Below are positions 8,243-16,457 of a stretch of 43,449 nucleotides of DNA, piece after piece. Numbering within the stretch: position 1 is the stretch's first letter; each line of letters begins with the position of its first letter. The notes under the pieces are model-generated. The model searched no databases, was not told the DNA's origin, and worked only from the letters and a program-made list of their open reading frames with translations. The stretch lies in assembly GCA_916988195.3 (NCBI GenBank), contig CAKASQ030000021.1, forward strand, positions 1 through 43,449. The letters are read 5' to 3'. Both the position numbers and the translations under genes were made by a program. Source of the stretch: Oscillospiraceae bacterium. GTDB taxonomy: Bacteria > Bacillota > Clostridia > Oscillospirales > Oscillospiraceae.

Positions 8243-9172
8243 TCATTCCTCCCGGAAAATCCGCATGACGTTCTTGCGGGCACTCGGGATCTCCGTGATG
8301 AGGAAGACCAGGATAATGGTCAGATACGGAACAACGTCCATCACCAGGGCCTCATCCGGGCCCATAAAGTTTGCCAGCACCAGCTGCAACGCCCTGGAAA
8401 AGCCGAAAATGATCGCAAACAGGCACGACTGAACCGGCTTTCTCCGGCCGCAGTTGATTGCAGCCAGGCAGATGAGGCCACGCGCGGCAGACATGTTCAG
8501 ACTGTAGGCACCCGCCTGCTCCACGGAGAGGTTGATTCCCGCCAGCGCGCAGGTGACGGCGGAAATCATCAGGGAAATCCATACGATTTTCTTCGTCCGG
8601 ATGCCGACCGCTTCCGCCGCGTCGCGCCGCTCGCCGGTGACCTGGACGTAGACGCCAAACTTCGTTTTGTAGAATACAATGGTCAGAACAATGATGATCG
8701 GATAGGCCAAATAGGTCAGAAGCGTCTGGCCGTTGAGCACTTCTCCGAAAAACGGAATATTCCGCAGGAACGGGATGTCCAGCGCCATTTTGCCGACATC
8801 AATGATGTCCGTCGCCATCAGAAGGCCACGGTTTTTGAAAAACACCTGCAGAATATAGGGCGGTATGGCCATCATCAGCATGTTCAGCGAGAGGCCGACG
8901 ATGACGGCGTCCGCTTTTAAGTTCACCACGAAGTGGCCAAAGAGTACGTTGAGCAGCATGCAGGAGAGCACCGCCGCCAGGCAGCCGACCAGGAGGTTTC
9001 CGCTGAGCACTGTGAACAGGATCGCAGTGAAGGCTCCGGTATTGATCGCGGCCTCCAGCGCGAAGTTCAGCGTGCCGGTTTTTTGGACAAACACGCCGCC
9101 GATCGAGCAAAGCAGGAGCGGAGTGGACATCTTGATTGTATAGTAGAGCAGACTTTGGATGATCTTAAGCAT
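8243..9172 (-). CDS. nucleoside-type ABC transporter permease (second subunit)
   Basis: A 309-residue polytopic membrane protein of the branched-chain amino acid/ribose permease superfamily (BPD_transp_2), in the YufQ-like group paired with BMP-family lipoproteins. The N-terminal stretch GTLNFALEAAINTGAF is typical of the group, as are long hydrophobic segments and a cytoplasmic coupling region around GERRDAAEAVGI. The start lies within the end of the upstream permease gene (eight-base overlap) and AAGGAGGAA precedes it. With the genes at 9165, 10283 and 11958 it forms one importer. Confidence 0.9.
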   Translation of the reverse strand: MLKIIQSLLYYTIKMSTPLLLCSIGGVFVQKTGTLNFALEAAINTGAFTAILFTVLSGNLLVGCLAAVLSCMLLNVLFGHFVVNLKADAVIVGLSLNMLMMAIPPYILQVFFKNRGLLMATDIIDVGKMALDIPFLRNIPFFGEVLNGQTLLTYLAYPIIIVLTIVFYKTKFGVYVQVTGERRDAAEAVGIRTKKIVWISLMISAVTCALAGINLSVEQAGAYSLNMSAARGLICLAAINCGRRKPVQSCLFAIIFGFSRALQLVLANFMGPDEALVMDVVPYLTIILVFLITEIPSARKNVMRIFREE

Positions 9173-10262
9173 TCTGCTGTTCCTCCTTCTTTGCCGGGTT
9201 TGCTTTTTTCAGGTGCTTTTGGATCTTTTCCTTGTTTTCATGGAAATATTTGATGGAATAGAAGAGGATCAGAGCGCCCTGAATGATGTTGAGCAGATCC
9301 AGCGGGACTCCCAGTTTGGACTGCACTGCGATACTTCCGTAGCGGAAGCCGCCGAAGATAATGGCAATGAGCAGCACCGCGAGGGGATTGTTGTGCGCCA
9401 GCACCGCCACATAGTAGCCCTGCCAGCCGAGGCCGGGGTTCGTAGAGAAGTTCGGCATGAAATTTTTGTTGACGCCGAGCACTTCCGTCGCGCCCGCGAC
9501 GCCGGCAATCGCACCGCTGATGAGGAAGATGAGCACGATCTTCTTCCGCACGCGCATGCCGACGGCCTCGGAAAACTCCAGCTGGCGGCCGATGGCCGAG
9601 ATCTCATAGCCGAAGCTGGTGCGGCGGCTCACGAACCAGACGACCAGCACGATGGCCACGGCCAGGAAAATGGCATACGATACCCGGTAGCGGCTCATGA
9701 TTTTCGGAATCTCCGCCGTTTCCTGGATCGCGTAGGTGGAATCATACGACTGATCTCCCTGGAAAAACGCTTTTGTCAGGAATTCCGTCAGTTCAATTGC
9801 GATATAGTTGAGCATGATCGTCGTTACGACCACATTTGCGTTCAAGTACGCCTTCAGCAATGCCGGAATCGCGGCATACAGCATGCCAGCCAGAATGCCA
9901 GCCAGCACCGACAGCGGCATCTGGAGCCCGACCGGAATGCAGTCCAGCCCGAAATAACCCGCACCCACCAGCGCGGCGGCAAAAGCGCCGAAATACAGCT
10001 GCCCTTCCACGCCGATATTCCAAAGGCCCGACTGGAAGGCGAAGGCCGTCGCGATGCCGGTAAGAATGATCGGGCAGGCGAAGCCGAGCGTCTGCATCCA
10101 GCCGCCGCCGGAGGTAAACGCAGTCTTCAGGATCAGGCCGTAGACCGTGAGCGGATTATAGCCCGCGATCATCGTGAAAATGGCGCCGAGCGCAAATGCA
10201 AAGGCCAGCGGAATAACGGCATTCAGAACCGGTATGGATCTTCTTTTCAAATTATCACTCAT
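9165..10262 (-). CDS. nucleoside-type ABC transporter permease (first subunit)
   Basis: About 365 residues with roughly ten membrane segments, of the YufP-like group. Typical stretches are FQSGLWNIGVEGQLYFGAF and the late SIAVQSKLGVPLDLLNIIQG. GGGGAG lies seven bases before the ATG at 10262; the ATG at 10265 and an upstream GTG at 10277 are alternatives. It follows the ATPase gene within about 20 bases. It should form the heterodimeric membrane channel with the next permease. Family members import purine or pyrimidine nucleosides when partnered with a BMP lipoprotein. Confidence 0.9.
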   Translation of the reverse strand: MSDNLKRRSIPVLNAVIPLAFAFALGAIFTMIAGYNPLTVYGLILKTAFTSGGGWMQTLGFACPIILTGIATAFAFQSGLWNIGVEGQLYFGAFAAALVGAGYFGLDCIPVGLQMPLSVLAGILAGMLYAAIPALLKAYLNANVVVTTIMLNYIAIELTEFLTKAFFQGDQSYDSTYAIQETAEIPKIMSRYRVSYAIFLAVAIVLVVWFVSRRTSFGYEISAIGRQLEFSEAVGMRVRKKIVLIFLISGAIAGVAGATEVLGVNKNFMPNFSTNPGLGWQGYYVAVLAHNNPLAVLLIAIIFGGFRYGSIAVQSKLGVPLDLLNIIQGALILFYSIKYFHENKEKIQKHLKKANPAKKEEQQNA

Positions 10263-10282
10263 CATGTTACTCCCCACTCCGC

Positions 10283-11860
10283 TTATGCGTTTCCGCCTTC
10301 TCCGGCCAGCTGCTTCATTTCCTTTGCGCCGGACATATAAAGGCCCAGTTCGTTGAAGCTGACACTTTCCGCATCAAACTCGCCGACAATCCGTCCGTCG
10401 TGGATCACAATGATCCGGTCGGCCAGACTTTTCACTTCGCTCAGCTCGGAAGAAATCAGGAAAACTGCCTTCCCCTGGTCACGCAGGGCCAGGATGCTGC
10501 GATGAATAAACTCCGTTGCGCCGATGTCCACGCCGCGCGTCGGCTGGCTCGCGAGAAGCACCTCGGGGCCATTGCTCAGCTCCCGCGCGATGATGACCTT
10601 TTGCGCATTGCCGCCGGAGAGCGCAGAGACCGGAGGATCGTCCGCCGAGATCCGGATGTCATAAAGCTTCACCATTTCATCCTTGTTTTTCTGGATCTCT
10701 TTATAGTCCATCAGACCCGCATGGCAGAAGCGGCTGCGGCGATGATAGCCGGAGATCAGGTTGTTGCTGACCGGCAAGGAAAGGCAGAGCCCCTGCTTAT
10801 AGCGGTCTTCCGGCACCACGCCTACCCCGTCACGCCGCAGCTCATCCGGCCACTCGTTTAAGATCTCTTTGCTGCGGAGCTTGACACTGCCGGCCGTCGG
10901 CTTCATCAAGCCCGTCAGAAGATACATCAGTTCTGTCTGGCCATTCCCTTCAATGCCCGCCACGCCCAGGATTTCATTTTCATGGATGGTGAACGAAACA
11001 TCGCGGACCACTTCGCGGCCTTCCGCGTTCTTTGCGCTCAAATGGCGGACCTCGAGCACGGGCTTGTCCCCGACTGGTTTTCCGCTTTTACTGACGCGCA
11101 GCAGCACCGGGCGGCCGACCATCATTTCGGCCAGCTTTTCAGCGGTAGCCGCATCATCGTTGACGATTGTATCGATCAGCTGCCCGCGGCGCATGACACT
11201 GATGGTGTCTGCGCAGGCTTTGACTTCGTTGAGCTTATGCGTGATGATGATAACGGTCTGCCCCATCCGCTTGAGATCGTGGATCTTCGCGATCAGCTCT
11301 TCCACTTCCTGCGGGATCAAAACCGCGGTTGGCTCGTCCAGGATCAAAACCTTGACCTGGCGATAGAGCATTTTCAGGATCTCCACGCGCTGGCGGGCGC
11401 CGATGGACAGGTCGCGTATCTTGTCGTCCGGATTCAGGCTGAAATTATATTTTTGGATCAAGTCCTCCACGACTTTGCGTTCCCGCTTGTTGTCGATCAG
11501 TGGCAGGTTGATCTCTTTGTTTCCGATTTTTAGTTTTTTGTTGGTTTCAATGCCGAGTACAATGTTTTCATAAACCGTCAGGCTCGGGGAAAGTTTGAAA
11601 TGCTGATGCACCATGCCGATGCCGGCTTCAATGGCGTCTTTTGGCGAGTGAAACTGAACCGGCTGCCCTTTGAACAGAAGTTCTCCCTCTGTCGGCTGCA
11701 GGATCCCGTAGAGCATGTTCATCAGCGTGGTCTTGCCTGCGCCGTTTTCCCCAATGATTGCCCGAACTTCGCCTTCCTGAACGCTCAGGTTAATGTCGTT
11801 ATTTGCAGTAAAGATACCAAACCGCTTTGTCAGGTGTCTGGCTTCAATGATAGCGCTCAC
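10283..11860 (-). CDS. ABC transporter ATP-binding protein, two nucleotide-binding domains
   Basis: A 525-residue protein with tandem ATPase domains, as in RbsA, MglA and YufO. Domain 1 has Walker A GENGAGKTT (residues 38-46), signature LSIGARQR and Walker B VLILDEPTAVL. Domain 2 has the degenerate Walker A GIEGNGQTE, signature LSGGNAQK and the motif QPTRGVDIGA. This asymmetry is usual for the family. The Q-loop region GMVHQHFKL is characteristic of the nucleoside/BMP group. It powers the importer formed with the two downstream permeases. The gene is separated from the lipoprotein gene by 97 bases holding a strong hairpin. Confidence 0.93.
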   Translation of the reverse strand: MSAIIEARHLTKRFGIFTANNDINLSVQEGEVRAIIGENGAGKTTLMNMLYGILQPTEGELLFKGQPVQFHSPKDAIEAGIGMVHQHFKLSPSLTVYENIVLGIETNKKLKIGNKEINLPLIDNKRERKVVEDLIQKYNFSLNPDDKIRDLSIGARQRVEILKMLYRQVKVLILDEPTAVLIPQEVEELIAKIHDLKRMGQTVIIITHKLNEVKACADTISVMRRGQLIDTIVNDDAATAEKLAEMMVGRPVLLRVSKSGKPVGDKPVLEVRHLSAKNAEGREVVRDVSFTIHENEILGVAGIEGNGQTELMYLLTGLMKPTAGSVKLRSKEILNEWPDELRRDGVGVVPEDRYKQGLCLSLPVSNNLISGYHRRSRFCHAGLMDYKEIQKNKDEMVKLYDIRISADDPPVSALSGGNAQKVIIARELSNGPEVLLASQPTRGVDIGATEFIHRSILALRDQGKAVFLISSELSEVKSLADRIIVIHDGRIVGEFDAESVSFNELGLYMSGAKEMKQLAGEGGNA

Positions 11861-11888
11861 GGCTGTTTCCGCCTTTCTTATAGGTATG

Positions 11889-11921
11889 CGGCAGCCACCT
11901 GTTTCACACGGGTGGCTGCCG
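11889..11921 (-). promoter_or_regulatory. intercistronic hairpin between lipoprotein and ATPase genes
   Basis: An 11-bp perfect stem, CGGCAGCCACC with GGTGGCTGCCG, and an 11-base loop. On the minus strand no T-run follows, so it is not a standard terminator. Such hairpins after a binding-protein gene commonly protect the upstream message, giving more binding protein than membrane parts. That role is inferred. Confidence 0.7.
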
Positions 11922-11957
11922 TAATGTCGTGCTTACAAACCGAAACTGACAGCCTGA

Positions 11958-13199
11958 TTACGCCGGACGGCCAGCCTTGACCCACTCGGTGTAGTTGGTA
12001 TCCGGATGCAGTTCCTTCCACTCATTGTATTCCATGTTGTCGTTCTGGAACGAGTCATAGACGATGAAGTCGCCGTTGATAATCTTTTCGTTCCACTCGT
12101 TGATCGTGGACTTGATCCGCTCGAGGTTGTCCAAGTTGACGCCTTCCACGCCCGCGATGGTCGCAAAATCCGTCAGGCCGACAACGCCGGAAGCGAGGCC
12201 CCAGTAGTATTCGTTCGTGCCCTTGAGCGTGCCGTTCATCCACTCTTCGATCGTGTTGATGACCATGTAGGTGGTGTTGTGCAAAACGCTGGTCGGGATC
12301 GTGCCGGGCTCTACGGCATCCTGGTTGCTGTCGCAGCCAAGTGCATAGGCGTGGTTGAGCTTTGCAGTCGTGAAGGCCGCCAAAGCACCGGTACCGACGC
12401 ACGGCCACACAACCTCAACGCCCTGGTTTTTGATCATGTTTTCCACAATCTGCTGGTTCAGCGCCGAGTCGGTGTAGCTGCCGGTGTAGTCAAACACGGC
12501 TTCCGCATCCGGATTGAGCTCTTCGATGCACTGCTGATAGGCCGCGCGAGAGCGGGTGGCATTGACAGATTCGCCTGCGCGGATCATGGCGATCTTGCAG
12601 CCGGGTCTTGCATTCTCTTCAAACAGCTCGTTGCCGTCCTGCGCGATCAGGATGGACGCCATAGCAGCCTCAAAGGCCCACTCATGCAGCGCGGTGTACG
12701 GCTCCACCAGGTTTTCCTGCGTGCCGGGCCTGGGCGCGCCCTTGCCGAGAACCAGGAACATCACGTCCGGATAGTCTTTGGAGGCCTCGCGGACATAGTC
12801 GATAATGGTCCAGTCCAGGCAGATGACCAGCTGATAGCCGTCCTCCGCCAGCTGGCGGACGAAGGTGTCCGCTTCCGCGGCGCTGGGAGCTTCCACCAGG
12901 GTGCCGTTCAGGCCATACTTCTCAACCATCTGGTCCAGGCCAATCTTGGCGCAGTCGTTATAGCCCTGGTCACCAAGGCCGCCGGCCTGCATGATGACAA
13001 CCACGGACTTGTCCGAATTGTCAGCCGTATCTGTCGCAGCATCGTCAGATGTGCTGCCGCTGTTTGCGGCGGCATCCGCCGAAGGCTGCGATGCCGGGGC
13101 TGCAGAGCTGGCATCAGATGCCGGCTCGTTCTTCGCGCTGCAGGCCACCATGCCAATGCAGAGCACCAGTACCAAGAGTAAAGCAACTAGTTTTTTCAT
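11958..13199 (-). CDS. BMP-family (PnrA-like) substrate-binding lipoprotein
   Basis: A 413-residue lipoprotein. The N terminus MKKLVALLLVLVLCIGMVAC is a lipoprotein signal with Cys20 as the lipidated residue. A low-complexity Ala/Ser/Asp linker to about residue 65 follows. The BMP fold begins at VVVIMQAGGLGDQGYND, the family's ligand-site signature. BMP proteins (PnrA, BmpA, Med-like) bind nucleosides and deliver them to an ABC importer, which is encoded directly downstream. It is the first gene of the operon. AGGAGG lies just upstream and the promoter sits at 13305-13333. The ligand may be a modified nucleoside, given the catabolic genes. Confidence 0.92.
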   Translation of the reverse strand: MKKLVALLLVLVLCIGMVACSAKNEPASDASSAAPASQPSADAAANSGSTSDDAATDTADNSDKSVVVIMQAGGLGDQGYNDCAKIGLDQMVEKYGLNGTLVEAPSAAEADTFVRQLAEDGYQLVICLDWTIIDYVREASKDYPDVMFLVLGKGAPRPGTQENLVEPYTALHEWAFEAAMASILIAQDGNELFEENARPGCKIAMIRAGESVNATRSRAAYQQCIEELNPDAEAVFDYTGSYTDSALNQQIVENMIKNQGVEVVWPCVGTGALAAFTTAKLNHAYALGCDSNQDAVEPGTIPTSVLHNTTYMVINTIEEWMNGTLKGTNEYYWGLASGVVGLTDFATIAGVEGVNLDNLERIKSTINEWNEKIINGDFIVYDSFQNDNMEYNEWKELHPDTNYTEWVKAGRPA

Positions 13200-13265
13200 T
13201 TCGTCCTCCTACTAATCATGTTTTTATTACCGCGGTATGGAAGCCGCCGATAACCGAGCAGAAAT

Positions 13266-13300
13266 CATGTGACCGGAGTGCACATCACATGTTGTCATGT
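13266..13300 (-). promoter_or_regulatory. candidate operator just downstream of the operon promoter
   Basis: CATGTGA (13266-13272) and TCACATG (13285-13291) form a perfect 7-bp inverted repeat with 12 bases between. It partly overlaps a second palindrome, ACATG-ttgt-CATGT (13287-13300). Both lie at or just after the expected start of transcription, a usual place for a repressor. The GntR protein at 2121 is the obvious candidate; binding is inferred. Confidence 0.5.
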
Positions 13301-13304
13301 TGTT

Positions 13305-13333
13305 ATGATAACTCGGAGGATTGCAAAAATCAA
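13305..13333 (-). promoter_or_regulatory. promoter of the ten-gene catabolic operon
   Basis: Minus strand TTGATT (13328-13333), 17-base spacer, TATCAT (13305-13310). Transcription would start near 13298, about 100 bases before the lipoprotein start codon. No known riboswitch is recognisable in that leader. No other comparably good promoter was seen down to the GntR gene. Confidence 0.75.
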
Positions 13334-13537
13334 TTGTCACTTTCCATCATTTTGCCCCGCCCTTTTTGTCCATTTTAACAGTTTTGATTTCGCAGGATCC
13401 GTTATGAATTTATCTGATTTTCTCGTGTTTTTGCATGAAAGACACTTCACTTTTATAATAATGTAGCATGGAGTTGCTTTTCAGCGCAGCAGACAGAATG
13501 CGCAAAAAGCGGCTCCTTTTTTTGTGGAGTATACCGA

Positions 13538-13566
13538 TTGACATTTTTTCCATCAAGATATATTAT
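13538..13566 (+). promoter_or_regulatory. promoter of the iron alcohol dehydrogenase gene
   Basis: TTGACA (13538-13543), 17-base spacer, TATTAT (13561-13566): a near-consensus sigma-A-type promoter. It is oriented away from the catabolic operon, whose promoter lies about 200 bases to the left; 13334-13537 between them holds no gene. Confidence 0.85.
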
Positions 13567-13569
13567 CAT

Positions 13570-13609
13570 AACAAGTCGAGCGCTCGAATTCGTTTTGAGC
13601 GACCTTGTT
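13570..13609 (+). promoter_or_regulatory. complex inverted repeat at the alcohol dehydrogenase transcription start
   Basis: AACAAG (13570) and CTTGTT (13604) form outer arms. Within them TCGAGCGCTCGA (13576-13587) is a perfect 12-bp palindrome, and CGCTC/GAGCG repeats occur beside it. The block starts four bases after the -10 box and would cover the initiation site, so it is probably a repressor operator. No regulator gene is adjacent on this strand. Confidence 0.55.
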
Positions 13610-13630
13610 TGAACAGGAGGAGTATCAATC

Positions 13631-14839
13631 ATGATCCAGAAGTACAAGCAAAACATGGATGAGTTTATGATTCAGGTTCCGACGCAGATCTTTTTCGGTA
13701 AGACCGCGCTCAACGATCTTGCCGAGAGCATCAAGCAGTTTGGTGATCGCGTCATTCTCGTTTACGGCGGCGGCAGCATCAAAAAGATCGGCCTGTATGA
13801 CCAGGTCATCAAGATCCTGGATGAGTCCGGGATCTTCCACTGCGAGATTGGCGGCGTACAGCCGAATCCGCGCGTCAGCCTGATCGAGGAAGCGATCCAG
13901 ATCGCGCGCGAGAACAAAGTCGACGTCGTGCTTCCAGTTGGCGGCGGCAGCGTCATCGATACCGCAAAGGGCATTGCCGGCGGTTATTACTACGAGGGGA
14001 ATTTCTGGGATCTGGCCGGAAAGAACATCACGCATGACCACGTTCTGCCTGTGATCACTATTCTGACGCTCCCTGCAACCGGCAGCGAAATGGCGACCGG
14101 CTGCACGCTCGTCAACGATCATGTCACGCCGCACATTAAGATGGGCTTCCACGGTCCGTATATCCGCCCGCGCGTTTCGTTTGAAAACCCGGAATACACC
14201 TATTCGCTTTCCAAAAAGCAGACGGCGTCCGGCGTCATGGACATCATGAGCCACATTTTTGAGTCTTACTTCTCGAACGAGAAACGGGCCTATATGCAGG
14301 CGCGCACCGCAGAAGGCATGCTGCGCACGCTGATCAAATACACCCCGATCGCCTTTGCCGAGCCCGACAACTATGAGGCCCGCGCCAACATTATGTATTG
14401 CTCCTCCTGGGGCAACAACGGCCTGATCGTCAAGGGCAATTTCGTCAGCTGGAGCGTCCACGGCCTTGAAAATCCCATCAATGAGCGTTATAACACCGTG
14501 CATGGCGACGGCCTTGCGGTGCTGACCCCCGCCTGGATGCGCTGGGCCAAGAAGCCGGAAAATCTGTACCGCTATGCGGATCTTGCAGTCAACGTGTTTG
14601 GTCTGGACAAGAATCTGCCCGAAGAAGAGCTTGCCGATCTGGCGATTGAAAAGGTTCAGGACTTCATCCAGAATGTGCTTGGTCTGCCGAAAAACCTTCG
14701 GGAACTCGGTGTACAGAAGGAAGACATCCCAAAGATGGCGCAGGTGTTCTCTCTGCCGGGCAAGATCGAGTATCAGTCTGAGGCCTTCGTTCCCATCTCG
14801 GTGGACGGCGCAATCGAGATTTACAACATGGCCTATTGA
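13631..14839 (+). CDS. iron-dependent alcohol dehydrogenase, butanol-dehydrogenase type
   Basis: A 402-residue group III alcohol dehydrogenase that would interconvert aldehydes and alcohols with NAD(P)H. The nucleotide site is GGGSVIDTAKGIA (residues 104-116). Metal ligands are visible as Asp204 and His208 (GVMDIMSHIFE), His277 (SVHGLE) and His291 (NTVHGDG). This is the family's Asp-His-His-His set with the usual spacing. AGGAGGAG stands eight bases before the start. Length and motifs fit the BdhA/YqhD-like branch, usually NADPH-linked. The gene is divergent from the catabolic operon, so it may reduce an aldehyde made there, or may simply serve fermentation. Confidence 0.92.
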   Translation: MIQKYKQNMDEFMIQVPTQIFFGKTALNDLAESIKQFGDRVILVYGGGSIKKIGLYDQVIKILDESGIFHCEIGGVQPNPRVSLIEEAIQIARENKVDVVLPVGGGSVIDTAKGIAGGYYYEGNFWDLAGKNITHDHVLPVITILTLPATGSEMATGCTLVNDHVTPHIKMGFHGPYIRPRVSFENPEYTYSLSKKQTASGVMDIMSHIFESYFSNEKRAYMQARTAEGMLRTLIKYTPIAFAEPDNYEARANIMYCSSWGNNGLIVKGNFVSWSVHGLENPINERYNTVHGDGLAVLTPAWMRWAKKPENLYRYADLAVNVFGLDKNLPEEELADLAIEKVQDFIQNVLGLPKNLRELGVQKEDIPKMAQVFSLPGKIEYQSEAFVPISVDGAIEIYNMAY

Positions 14840-14863
14840 TTTTTTCGGTTTCCCGCAGTACAA

Positions 14864-14899
14864 AAAGCCCGGCAACGGCCATGTGCCGTGCCGGGCTTT
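14864..14899. terminator. hairpin after the alcohol dehydrogenase gene
   Basis: AAAGCCCGGC-A-ACGGC pairs with GCCGT-GCCGGGCTTT around a five-base loop, with one bulged A. The T-run is better on the minus strand (TTTTT) than on the plus strand (TTTC). It may still end part of the plus-strand message. Confidence 0.6.
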
Positions 14900-14970
14900 C
14901 GCAGCGCTTGCCGCAGGGAAATCTTTGTGGTAAGATGGGAGAAATCAGTTCAAAAACGGGAGGAGCAGCT

Positions 14971-16119
14971 ATGAACTATCGAAAACTTGGCAATACCGGC
15001 ATTCTGGCCAGCGAGATCGGCATGGGCAGCGAAGGCCTGGTCGGTATGGCGCGTGAGGACGCCATCCGCCTGATCTCTGCCGCGCTGGAAGGCGGCGTCA
15101 ACTATTTTGATCTCTACAACCCGCAGCCCGAGGTGCGGGAAAATCTCGGGCGCGCCGTTGCGTCGCGCCGCTCTGACGTCTATATTCAGGGGCATCTCTG
15201 CACGGCCTGGGTTGACGGGCAATATGTGCGCACCCGCGATGCAAAGATGACCGAAAAGGCCTTTGAGACAATGATGCATCTGCTTGGCACCGAGTATCTG
15301 GATGTGGGCATGATCCATTACATCGACAGCGAGGCGGATTTTGAAACGGTCTTCCACGGGCCCGTGATCGACTACGCCCTGCAGCTGCAGCGCAGCGGGC
15401 GTGTACACCATCTTGGCGTGAGCTCCCACAATCCTGTCATTGCCCGAAAAATCGTGGAGACTGGCCTCATTCAGGTTGTCCTGTTCGCAGTCAATCCCGC
15501 GTATGACATGCAGCCGGCGAACGAGGATCTGGAATTGCTCTGGGCGGATGAGAGCTATGTCAACCCGCTGCATAATATCGATCCGGACCGGGATGCCTTC
15601 CACAAGCTTTGCGCGCTTAACGGTGTTGGGATCACGGTGATGAAAGCCTTTGGCGGCGGCGACTTGCTCGACGCCTCCCTCTCCCCCTTCGGCATGGCCA
15701 TGACGCCGGCGCAATGCATCCACTATGCGCTGTCCCGCCCCGGCGTGGCAAGCGTGCTTGGCGGATTCCGTTCCTTGGAGCAGTTGGAGCAGAGCTTGCT
15801 TTATAACACGCTCTCGGATGCCGAGCGCGATTTCGCGCCTGTGCTGTCTCATGTGCCCAAGCACACGTTTTACGGGAAATGTATGTATTGCGGACATTGC
15901 GCTCCCTGCAGCGTCGGGATCGATGTCGCTTCCGTCAATAAATTCCAGGATCTCTGCGTTGCGCAGGGCTTTGTTCCGGAGACGGTTCGGGAGCATTACG
16001 CGGCCTTGTCGCACCATGCCGGCGAGTGCATTGCCTGCGGCCAGTGCATGGAAAACTGCCCCTTTGGCGTTGACATTATCTCCGCCATGCAAAAAGCGGC
16101 CGCGCTTTTCGGTGAATAA
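14971..16119 (+). CDS. aldo/keto reductase with C-terminal 4Fe-4S domain
   Basis: About 382 residues. The N-terminal ~290 residues form an aldo/keto reductase barrel (MNYRKLGNTGI, then NYFDLYNPQPEVRENLG with Asp47 and Tyr49). The C-terminal ~90 residues have two cysteine clusters, CMYCGHCAPC and CIACGQCMENCPFGVD, the second being a [4Fe-4S] motif. This architecture is common in clostridial oxidoreductases annotated as aldo/keto reductase with ferredoxin domain. At the usual catalytic Lys position I see VYIQGHL instead, so classical NADPH-dependent carbonyl reduction is uncertain. AGGAG precedes the ATG at 14971. Its own promoter is not obvious, so it may be read through from the alcohol dehydrogenase. 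Confidence 0.88.
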   Translation: MNYRKLGNTGILASEIGMGSEGLVGMAREDAIRLISAALEGGVNYFDLYNPQPEVRENLGRAVASRRSDVYIQGHLCTAWVDGQYVRTRDAKMTEKAFETMMHLLGTEYLDVGMIHYIDSEADFETVFHGPVIDYALQLQRSGRVHHLGVSSHNPVIARKIVETGLIQVVLFAVNPAYDMQPANEDLELLWADESYVNPLHNIDPDRDAFHKLCALNGVGITVMKAFGGGDLLDASLSPFGMAMTPAQCIHYALSRPGVASVLGGFRSLEQLEQSLLYNTLSDAERDFAPVLSHVPKHTFYGKCMYCGHCAPCSVGIDVASVNKFQDLCVAQGFVPETVREHYAALSHHAGECIACGQCMENCPFGVDIISAMQKAAALFGE

Positions 16120-16127
16120 CGCTCTGT

Positions 16128-16160
16128 GCCCCGCCCCGATCAAAAGATTGGGGGCGGGGC
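16128..16160 (+). terminator. GC-rich hairpin after the aldo/keto reductase gene
   Basis: GCCCCGCCCC pairs with GGGGCGGGGC around a loop of about 13 bases. No T-run follows, so intrinsic termination is uncertain. From here to 16389 no gene is seen. The stretch probably includes the left edge of an insertion sequence, whose terminal repeat I could not define. Confidence 0.5.
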
Positions 16161-16389
16161 GCCGTTCATCATCACAGAAGCGGCCGCAGGATGGTCTGCA
16201 TGTATACGCGCGAAGCACGCCAGCAAGGCACACGCAAAAGGCCTGCGCCACATTGGGCGCGTGCCACTGTCGTATTTTCGCCCAAAAAGGCGTTTTAAAG
16301 ATGTAAAAACGTGTCTGAGAGTTGAAGCAAAGTTCTTGAAGAGGGATAAGGTACAATAACTTGCACAAATTGAAAAGAGCATAAAAAGG

Positions 16390-16457
16390 CATAGTTTGCA
16401 GACTCTGGTAGAATGGAGGTCACGACACACCATTCTGAAAGGAGACAGCAAACTATG
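16390..16457 (+). promoter_or_regulatory. nested inverted repeat sequestering the transposase start
   Basis: CATAGTTTGC (16390-16399) is a perfect inverted repeat of GCAAACTATG (16448-16457), which contains the transposase ATG. An inner pair AGAATGG/CCATTCT lies inside it. The folded RNA would hide both the GGAGA ribosome site and the start codon. Such hairpins limit transposase translation from outside transcripts. Confidence 0.6.

Noticed and set aside
13200-13298. Riboswitch in the leader of the BMP operon
   Set aside because: The ~100-base leader shows palindromes but no conserved purine, preQ1 or other aptamer core that I can recognise.
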